From positions 1 through 13,084 of the forward strand of contig DAOUTC010000019.1 of the NCBI GenBank assembly GCA_030626915.1: a stretch of DNA of 13,084 nucleotides, written 5' to 3'. The translations under genes and the position numbers were made by a program. This document shows, in pieces, positions 7,164 through 12,305 of this stretch; position 1 is the first letter of the stretch, and the number at the start of each line of letters is the position of its first letter. Source of the DNA: Dehalococcoidia bacterium. GTDB lineage: Bacteria; Chloroflexota; Dehalococcoidia; GIF9; AB-539-J10. Under the pieces are notes generated by a model that saw only the letters and a program-made list of their open reading frames with translations, did not search any database and was not told the origin of the DNA.

Positions 7164-8198
7164 ATGGCCACAGGGAAAGAAAAGGCAGTAGAATTAGCCA
7201 TTGAGCAGATTGAAAGGCAATTTGGCAAAGGCTCGATTATGAAGCTAGGCGAAAGTGCAGCTAAATTGTCTGAAGATGCTATTCCAACAGGGTCATTGGC
7301 TCTTGATTTAGCTTTAGGGATAGGCGGCATACCTAGGGGCCGAGTTAGCGAAATCTTTGGCTCTGAAGCCTCAGGTAAAACTACGCTCGGTCAGCATATA
7401 ATTGCTGAGGCTCAGAAAGCTGGTGGCATTGCGGCATACATTGATGCTGAGCATGCTCTTGACCCTTTATATGCCTCTAATTGTGGTGTTAGGATAGACG
7501 ATTTGCTCATTTCCCAGCCTGATAATGCTGAGCAAGCTTTAGAGATTACTGAAACTCTGGTGAGAAGTGGTGCTGTGGATGTGATAGTCATCGATAGCGT
7601 GGCTGCCCTGGTACCCAAGGCGGAGATAGAAGGTGAGATGGGGGATGCCCATGTTGGTTTGCAGGCTCGACTGATGTCTCAGGCACTAAGAAAACTGACG
7701 GCTGCTATCGGTAGGTCCAGGACAGCGGTAATCTTTGTTAACCAGCTGCGGGAGAAGGTGGGCATCATTTTTGGCAACCCAGAGGTAACTCCGGGGGGGA
7801 GAGCGCTCAAATTCTATAGTTCGGTGAGGATAGATTTAAGGCGGGGTGACCCTATTAAGCAGGGCTCTGAAATAATAGGCGCCAGGGTGAGAGCCAGAGT
7901 GGTCAAAAATAAGGTAGCTCCTCCTTTCCGCAGGGCCGAATTCGACATAATGTTCAATCATGGCATAAGCAAAGAAGGAGACTTGGTTGACCTGGGGGTG
8001 GCAGCGGGCATAGTGAAGAAAGCTGGCTCATTCTTTACTTATAATGAGGCGAAGTTGGGGCAAGGCAGAGAAAATGCCAAAGATTATTTGAGGCAGCACC
8101 CGGAGGTTGCTTCACAACTAGAACGTGAAATCAGAGCTTCAACAGCTATCCCTACCCTCCCTAAGAGCGAGAGTGTGGAAGTCTCCGCTGAAGAATAA
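7164..8198 (+). CDS. recA: Recombinase RecA
   Basis: DNA strand-exchange and SOS co-protease protein, 344 aa, full length. Recognisable parts: N-terminal helix and linker (KEKAVELAIEQIERQFGKGSIMKLG), Walker A GSEASGKTT (66-74), YIDAEHALDP with the catalytic Glu, Walker B VDVIVIDSVAALVP, loop L1 GEMGDAHVGLQARLMSQALRKL, and loop L2 FVNQLREKVGIIFGNPEVTPGG. A short acidic C-terminus (SVEVSAEE) completes it. The P-loop reads GSEASGKTT where most RecAs have GPE[SA]SGKTT, so the usual Pro67 is Ser; everything else looks functional. The ATG is fixed by an in-frame stop at 7140-7142 and by alignment of the first residues to the family. recX follows 25 nt after the stop, the classic recA-recX arrangement. 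Confidence 0.98.
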   Translation: MATGKEKAVELAIEQIERQFGKGSIMKLGESAAKLSEDAIPTGSLALDLALGIGGIPRGRVSEIFGSEASGKTTLGQHIIAEAQKAGGIAAYIDAEHALDPLYASNCGVRIDDLLISQPDNAEQALEITETLVRSGAVDVIVIDSVAALVPKAEIEGEMGDAHVGLQARLMSQALRKLTAAIGRSRTAVIFVNQLREKVGIIFGNPEVTPGGRALKFYSSVRIDLRRGDPIKQGSEIIGARVRARVVKNKVAPPFRRAEFDIMFNHGISKEGDLVDLGVAAGIVKKAGSFFTYNEAKLGQGRENAKDYLRQHPEVASQLEREIRASTAIPTLPKSESVEVSAEE

Positions 8199-8223
8199 CG
8201 ACACTCAGGTAGAGAAGGGTCAG

Positions 8224-8703
8224 TTGGTAAGTGATGGTGCCCTCCAACATTGTCTTGAGGCAGCTTACCGTTATCTTAATTATCGCTCACGTAGTGAAGC
8301 AGAGGTAAGGCAGCGACTTCACCAACGTGGCTTCGATACTGAAATAGCAGAAAAAACGCTCACCAAACTTAAGGAGCAGAACTTAATTGATGATGTTGCC
8401 TTTGCCCAGTTTTGGAAGGAGAATCGGCTATCTTTTAAGCCCAAGAGCAAAAGGTTAATAGTAAAGGAATTAAAGGATAAGAAGGTAGCTGCAGAGATTA
8501 TTGAGCGGGTAACTGCGGATATAGATGATATGGATAACGCTTATAAGTTAGGCTGTAGGCGAATGCATGTCCTTGCTCATTTAGATTACCCTGATTTCTA
8601 TCGACGCTTATCAAATTATCTTAGCTATCGTGGCTTCAACTATGAGGTTATAAAGCGCATAGCGGCTCTTCTGTGGCAGGAAAAGGAGACAGCGTTAAGA
8701 TGA
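8224..8703 (+). CDS. recX: Regulatory protein RecX
   Basis: RecA-filament modulator, 159 aa from the TTG proposed here. Family motifs: YRYLNYRSRSEAEVRQRLHQRGF, LKEQNLIDDVAFAQFWKENRLSFKPKSKRLIVKEL and a third helical repeat ending LSYRGFNYEVIKRI, all three-helix RecX repeats. Start choice: the frame is open back to an ATG at 8125 inside recA, but that would add a non-RecX N-terminus and a 74-nt overlap. GTG at 8173 would overlap recA by 26 nt. TTG at 8224 lies 25 nt after recA and has AGAAGGG at 8213-8219 as RBS, giving the usual RecX length. The stop overlaps the next gene's ATG (ATGA at 8700-8703). RecX binds RecA filaments and limits their extension in characterised bacteria. Confidence 0.9.
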   Translation: MVSDGALQHCLEAAYRYLNYRSRSEAEVRQRLHQRGFDTEIAEKTLTKLKEQNLIDDVAFAQFWKENRLSFKPKSKRLIVKELKDKKVAAEIIERVTADIDDMDNAYKLGCRRMHVLAHLDYPDFYRRLSNYLSYRGFNYEVIKRIAALLWQEKETALR

Positions 8704-8837
8704 TAGATTGGAACTTGGCAGCAAAAATTTCTGGTGGTGGTTTTGGATCCACTCTCCTCGTTCTGGCGATTTTATGTGTAGTAATTTGGCTAATAGGGTT
8801 CGTGATGCAAAGAAGGGTTAGAAAAGACAAGAAATGA
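8700..8837 (+). CDS. OadG-like small gamma subunit of a Na+-translocating decarboxylase, 45 aa
   Basis: Forty-five codons from an ATG that overlaps the recX stop (ATGA) to TGA at 8835-8837. The sequence opens MIDWNLAAKISGGGFGSTLLVLAILCVVIW, has one membrane span (about residues 18-37) and ends in a basic tail (MQRRVRKDKK). Single-span topology with a short N-terminus, a GxGxxxTLxVL-type span and position directly before an OadB gene match the gamma subunit (OadG / sodium_pump_g) of oxaloacetate, methylmalonyl-CoA or glutaconyl-CoA decarboxylases. It is shorter than typical OadG (about 80 or more residues) and lacks a long periplasmic or cytoplasmic tail. The call depends mainly on context and topology. 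An AAGGAGA sequence at 8682-8688 can serve as RBS. Confidence 0.7.
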   Translation: MIDWNLAAKISGGGFGSTLLVLAILCVVIWLIGFVMQRRVRKDKK

Positions 8838-8875
8838 TATTATGGCTAAATCATTTGAATTAGGAGCAAATTAAG

Positions 8876-10072
8876 ATGTTTGGCTTATATGAAATGGCTC
8901 TGGGTAGCCTCACCTGGGGCAATATTTTAATGCTTTTCATTGGCGGCGGGCTCATTTACCTTGGCGTTGCTAAGAAAATGGAGCCTGTTTTATTAGTACC
9001 TATAGGCCTGGGCGTAATAATGGTCAACATACCGACAAGTGGGTTAATGATTTTTGCGCCATCGGCGCAGCCTGGTGCTGTCCCACTGCCAGCGATGGTG
9101 AGGGGGGGGCTGGAAGCGATAGAAAGGGGGATGGCTGAAGGGGAAATAGGGTTACTAAATATACTATATCAATTTGGAATAGCAAATGAAGTAATTCCCT
9201 TGCTTATCTTTCTTGGTATCGGTGCTATGTCAGACTTCTCACCGGCTATGGCTCGCCCTTTATCTTTCATGTTTGGTGCTACAGCGCAGTTGGGTGTGTT
9301 TATTGTATTTCTTATTGCTTGTCTCACAGGCTTGTTTAGTATAAGTGAAGCTGCTTGTGTTGGCATTATCGGAGGCTCTGATGGACCACCCACGGTTTAT
9401 CTTACAGTAGCTAAAGCCCCTCAACTACTGGGACCCATTACATTGGTGGCCTATTCCTATATGGCTCTGGTGCCCATACTCCAACCACCTGTAATAAGGT
9501 TGCTTACTTCAAAGAAGGAGCGGCAAATATATATGAAACCTCAAATTCGGGAGGTTTCTCAATTAGAGAAGGTTATCTTCCCCATAGCAGTGATAATAGT
9601 TTCCTTCCTATTGGTCCCCAAAGCAGCACCCCTTATCGGCATGTTAATGTTTGGCAATCTACTTTATGTTACCGGGGTTACTGATAGGCTAGCAGCATCA
9701 GCTGGTGGCGCATTTGTAGATGTATTAACATTTCTATTAGGTATAACCGTTGGAGCTTTGATGCCAGCCCAGGTATTCCTTAACGTTAAAACCTTAGCTA
9801 TCATCGGTCTAGCTATAGTAGCCTTCGCTTTCGGTACCGCTGGAGGCATTTGGGGTGCAAAAGCAGCTAACTTATTCCTTAAGGAGAAAATTAACCCACT
9901 TATCGGTGCCGCTGGCGTCTCTGCTGTTCCTATGGCAGCTAGAGTGGCTCAAGTACAAGGACAAAAGGCCAACCCCAGAAACTTTCTGCTAATGCATGCT
10001 ATGGGTCCCAATATGGCGGGTGCTATTGCTACTTCAGTGGTTGCTGGCATATTCATGACCATGGTTCCCTGA
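8876..10072 (+). CDS. Na+-translocating decarboxylase beta subunit (OadB/MmdB/GcdB family)
   Basis: Membrane subunit, 398 aa, that couples decarboxylation of a carboxybiotin carrier to Na+ export. Family motifs are all present: LTWGNILMLFIGGGLIYLGV and MEPVLLVPIGLGVIM at the N-terminus; GGSDGPPTVY (166-175, with Asp169 equivalent to the essential Na+-site Asp); AYSYMALVPILQPP; GNLLYVTGVTDRL; TAGGIWGAKAANLF; and the C-terminal NPRNFLLMHAMGPNMAGAIATSVVAG. RBS AGGAG at 8862-8866. The gene lies 38 nt after the OadG-like peptide. The alpha (carboxyltransferase) and biotin-carrier subunits are not in this window, so the substrate (oxaloacetate, methylmalonyl-CoA or glutaconyl-CoA) cannot be decided. 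Expression probably comes from the recA promoter, since no promoter is evident in between. Confidence 0.95.
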   Translation: MFGLYEMALGSLTWGNILMLFIGGGLIYLGVAKKMEPVLLVPIGLGVIMVNIPTSGLMIFAPSAQPGAVPLPAMVRGGLEAIERGMAEGEIGLLNILYQFGIANEVIPLLIFLGIGAMSDFSPAMARPLSFMFGATAQLGVFIVFLIACLTGLFSISEAACVGIIGGSDGPPTVYLTVAKAPQLLGPITLVAYSYMALVPILQPPVIRLLTSKKERQIYMKPQIREVSQLEKVIFPIAVIIVSFLLVPKAAPLIGMLMFGNLLYVTGVTDRLAASAGGAFVDVLTFLLGITVGALMPAQVFLNVKTLAIIGLAIVAFAFGTAGGIWGAKAANLFLKEKINPLIGAAGVSAVPMAARVAQVQGQKANPRNFLLMHAMGPNMAGAIATSVVAGIFMTMVP

Positions 10073-10117
10073 ATAGGTCTCTTTTCCCCGCTCTAATTAG
10101 ATACTTTAGCTTGTAGA

Positions 10118-10146
10118 TTGACATTCGTTTCCGTAGAGGCTATATT
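10118..10146 (+). promoter_or_regulatory. Promoter for tRNA-Ile
   Basis: TTGACA (10118-10123, perfect -35), a 17-nt spacer and TATATT (10141-10146) lie 19 nt before the mature 5' end of tRNA-Ile. Transcription would start about 10153. The strong consensus fits a stable-RNA gene. Confidence 0.75.
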
Positions 10147-10165
10147 TATAAGCGTAATAAATAAG

Positions 10166-10242
10166 GGGCCATTAGCTCAGTTGGTTAGAGCACGGTCCTG
10201 ATAAGACCGGGGTCTGTGGTTCGAGTCCACAATGGCCCACCA
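10166..10242 (+). tRNA. tRNA-Ile (anticodon GAT)
   Basis: Cloverleaf read by eye. The acceptor stem GGGCCAT/ATGGCCC (7 bp) is perfect. The D-arm is AGCTCAGTTGGTTAGAGC. The anticodon stem CGGTC/GACCG encloses loop CTGATAA, with anticodon GAT at 10200-10202. The T-arm is TGTGG-TTCGAGT-CCACA, the discriminator is A and the CCA is encoded (10240-10242). GAT reads AUU/AUC isoleucine codons. It stands alone here rather than inside an rRNA operon, where tRNA-Ile(GAT) is commonly found in bacteria. Confidence 0.98.
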
Positions 10243-10308
10243 CCTATGTAAGTCTATAAGTATCTATCTTGTCCTGGTAAGCAATAATAAATAAGGTAAT
10301 GCCAGGAT

Positions 10309-10337
10309 TTGTCAGTTCAGATTATATCTGGCATAAT
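10309..10337 (+). promoter_or_regulatory. Possible promoter for tRNA-Ser
   Basis: TTGTCA (10309-10314), 17 nt, then CATAAT (10332-10337), each 5 of 6 to consensus. It would start transcription near 10344, 14 nt before the tRNA-Ser 5' end. Read-through from the tRNA-Ile promoter is the alternative. Confidence 0.5.
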
Positions 10338-10357
10338 AAATCAAGAGCCCACGCTTC

Positions 10358-10449
10358 GGAGGGATCGCATAGTGGTCTAGTGCGGCCGCCTGCTAAGCGG
10401 TTACCCCGAGAAATTGGGGTCGTGGGTTCAAATCCCACTCCCTCCGCCA
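10358..10449 (+). tRNA. tRNA-Ser (anticodon GCT)
   Basis: Class II tRNA of 92 nt. The acceptor GGAGGGA/TCCCTCC is a perfect 7 bp. The anticodon stem GCCGC/GCGGT closes loop CTGCTAA, with GCT at 10392-10394. A long variable arm folds as CCCC-GAGAAATT-GGGG. The T-arm is GTGGG-TTCAAAT-CCCAC, the discriminator is G and the CCA is encoded (10447-10449). The long variable arm and the G discriminator are serine identity features. It decodes AGC/AGU. Confidence 0.98.
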
Positions 10450-10555
10450 GTTGGAAAATGGCCAATCTCGTTCAGATAGCTAGGTGGCTTCGTATAGAAC
10501 CGAGTTAGACGAAATTGACTAGGGGATACTTTAAGAACAGTAAACGTAGCTCAAA

Positions 10556-11860
10556 ATGAACACAGGGGTTGGGACTAGGGCAAAGCCACGCCTTTTCTAT
10601 GGTTGGTGGATAGTGGTGGCGGGCTTCGTTATCGTTGCCTACGGCATCGGGGCCCGTGGCTATATAGCGAACCAATTGCCCGACCTAGTTAAGGGACTTG
10701 GTGGCGCTCCAAGCCAAGTGGCAATGGCCTTGAGCATATCGGGCTTCGTAGGGAGTATCGCTTTGTTAGCAATAGGGCCTCTCATCGATAGATTTGGGCC
10801 AAGGAAACTCATGCTCATTGGTATTCCCGTAGCCAGTATCGGCTTCTTAGCGCTACGTTTTGCCAATAGTCTTCTTACGCTTTATATCCTTCAAGGCACG
10901 CTAGTAGGGATAGGAATGAGTGCCGGTTTCCTTCTGCCCGTGCAGACTGCGACGGCAAACTGGTTCATGAGGAGAAGGGCCATAGCCTTGGCTATTATCT
11001 GTGCGGCCTCTGTCCTTGGTGGAGCGATAACGACTCTCTTAGGGGAACGGATTGTGGATCAATTTGGCGTGCGAGATCCGTTCTTAGGGCTGGGGGTGGT
11101 GATGCTGGTTATCGGCATCCCTTTGGCTTTTGTGATCAGGCATAGGCCAGAGCAACACGGTTATCTGCCTGATGGAGAGTTACCAGCGATAGAGGAAAGC
11201 GGCGAGCCAGTGACCGAACAGGAGAATCGTGTCGCAGAAATAAACTTTACTCTGCAGCAAGCGCTCAGAACCAGGGCCTTCTGGATGCTGGCCATCGGCA
11301 TGGCTCTAGCAAGCGGGGTAGGTGCGATGACCACATGGCACAGGGTGCCTTTTTTACTTGATCTTGGATTTAGCCAGGCGGCTATCGCAAATATTTTCCA
11401 TATTACGCCTCTTATAGGATTGGTGGGGATATTGCTCTTTGGCTACCTCGGTGATATGTTCACAAAACGCTATCTCCTCGCCATCGCCATTACCCTCCAG
11501 AGCGCTAGCGTGGTCATCTTAATGACCGCTGGAAGCATCGCCCAAGTTTATCTATACACCTTGGTCTACGGCCTGGGCTCTGGAATGGTGCCCCTTATCC
11601 TTGCTATAAGAGCGGACTACTTCGGACGAAGGGCCTTCGCGACCATCACTGTGGTCATGATGTTTATTAGCGGCATCATAGGAATCCCAGTATCTGCGGG
11701 TTTAACTCCCTTGCTTGGCTGGATATTTGACATCACTGGGAGTTATTATCAGCCTGCCTTTCTGCTATCGATGTTGATAGGTTTTGTACCGGCAACGGTG
11801 TTTTTCTTTGCTAGACCTCCTAAACCGTCCCACCGAGCGTTGGCTCCAACTGAATCCTAG
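10556..11860 (+). CDS. MFS transporter (OFA / monocarboxylate-transporter-like)
   Basis: Major facilitator superfamily carrier of 434 aa with about twelve hydrophobic segments in two halves of six, joined by a charged loop near residues 195-232 (HRPEQHGYLPDGELPAIEESGEPVTEQENR). MFS motif A appears between TM2 and TM3 as GPLIDRFGPRKLM, and the second-half equivalent is GYLGDMFTKRYLL. The opening RLFYGWWIVVAGFVI is typical of the oxalate:formate antiporter / monocarboxylate-type group, so a small organic anion is the likely substrate; this is inference. The ATG at 10556 lacks a good RBS, and only a weak TTGACT with a poor -10 lies upstream. Codons look somewhat richer in G+C than neighbours (by eye), and it sits just after two tRNA genes beside a decayed region, so acquisition by transfer is possible but not shown. 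Confidence 0.9.
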   Translation: MNTGVGTRAKPRLFYGWWIVVAGFVIVAYGIGARGYIANQLPDLVKGLGGAPSQVAMALSISGFVGSIALLAIGPLIDRFGPRKLMLIGIPVASIGFLALRFANSLLTLYILQGTLVGIGMSAGFLLPVQTATANWFMRRRAIALAIICAASVLGGAITTLLGERIVDQFGVRDPFLGLGVVMLVIGIPLAFVIRHRPEQHGYLPDGELPAIEESGEPVTEQENRVAEINFTLQQALRTRAFWMLAIGMALASGVGAMTTWHRVPFLLDLGFSQAAIANIFHITPLIGLVGILLFGYLGDMFTKRYLLAIAITLQSASVVILMTAGSIAQVYLYTLVYGLGSGMVPLILAIRADYFGRRAFATITVVMMFISGIIGIPVSAGLTPLLGWIFDITGSYYQPAFLLSMLIGFVPATVFFFARPPKPSHRALAPTES

Positions 11861-11888
11861 GCCTTCGGGATTCCAATGTGCCCCCTTA

Positions 11889-12017
11889 AGCCAACCCTTT
11901 AAGCTAGCTTATACCCTGGACTCAGGACAGGCTTTAGGCTGGAGTCGCCAGAATGGCTGGCATTATGGCGTCATCTATGGCAACATCATAGATAACAACT
12001 CGTTTGCAGACAGATAA
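11889..12017 (+). pseudogene. Relic of an 8-oxoguanine DNA glycosylase N-terminal domain
   Basis: In the frame ending at TAA 12015-12017, the translation PFKLAYTLDSGQALGW followed by SRQNGWHYGVIYGNII (11895-11990) closely resembles the start of bacterial/archaeal OGG-type glycosylases. These begin roughly PF-[DN]-L-x-x-TL-x-SGQ-[AV]-F-R-W, then GWWYGVIGG. Only about 35 residues survive. No suitable start codon precedes it: the frame is open back into the MFS gene but with unrelated residues. The catalytic helix-hairpin-helix region (with the Lys/Asp) is nowhere in the following 300 nt. In another frame at 12030-12050 the residues LSLRQ could be a further scrap of the same domain. I read it as a truncated pseudogene; the remote alternative is a tiny orphan protein. 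Confidence 0.6.
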
Positions 12018-12090
12018 TGAAGCGAGGCTGTCTCTTCGTCAACACCGTATAACAGCGGCTAAAAGACTTTCAGCTTACCTCCTTCGTCCA

Positions 12091-12109
12091 AATTCGGCTT
12101 CGCCGGATT
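12091..12109. repeat. Hairpin with CGGCTTCGCCG core (copy 1)
   Basis: AATTCGGC and GCCGGATT pair over 8 bp (one T-G) around a TTC loop. Its core is the reverse complement of the second hairpin 49 nt further on. No T-run follows, so it is not a standard terminator, although it could still end or protect the MFS transcript. Confidence 0.55.
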
Positions 12110-12157
12110 TCCCTTATCGCAGAACGGTATGAAAAATACAAAAGAATTTGCTGCCAA

Positions 12158-12174
12158 GCTCGGCGAAGCCGAGC
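12158..12174. repeat. Hairpin with CGGCGAAGCCG core (copy 2, inverted)
   Basis: GCTCGGC and GCCGAGC form a perfect 7-bp stem around a GAA loop. It shares an 11-nt core with copy 1 in inverted orientation (CGGCTTCGCCG against CGGCGAAGCCG), as paired REP-like units often do. Confidence 0.55.
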
Positions 12175-12305
12175 CAGCTAGTGAAGCTAACTAAGAAATT
12201 TGAAATTGTTAGGAGCGGCAAGCCAGAGGGCGGCGGTTGGCGTGTGGAGATTTTCAGCCGCGGCCCTCAAAATCGATTCGAAATTTTTCAAAAACACACA
12301 CCCCC

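Larger units (their letters stand above)
12018..12305. other. Gene-free decayed intergenic stretch
   Basis: Between the glycosylase relic and the isomerase gene I see no credible gene. Short open frames here (for example MKNTKEFAAKLGEAEPASEAN from 12129, and one opening near 12148) have no RBS, no recognisable family and low-complexity composition. The stretch holds two hairpins listed separately and an AT-rich segment with ATTTGAAATTG and TCGAAATTTTTC near 12195-12290. No T-tract terminator is convincing for either flanking gene. Confidence 0.6.

Noticed and set aside
8125..8223. Longer RecX starting at ATG 8125
   Set aside because: It would overlap recA by 74 nt, and the added residues do not look like RecX. 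A TTG with a good RBS gives the normal family length.
8842..8874. Ten-codon frame MAKSFELGAN before oadB
   Set aside because: No RBS, too short to support, and it covers the oadB ribosome binding site.
10299..10508. Open frame of 69 codons on the + strand
   Set aside because: It runs straight through the tRNA-Ser gene and has no ribosome binding site or family resemblance.
10450..10555. MFS promoter (TTGACT near 10516) or tRNA terminator
   Set aside because: No acceptable -10 at 16-18 nt, and the small stems between 10450 and 10500 lack a T-tract.
10358..12305. Integrative element in the tRNA-Ser gene
   Set aside because: No integrase, and no repeat of the tRNA-Ser 3' end found downstream to mark an attachment site.
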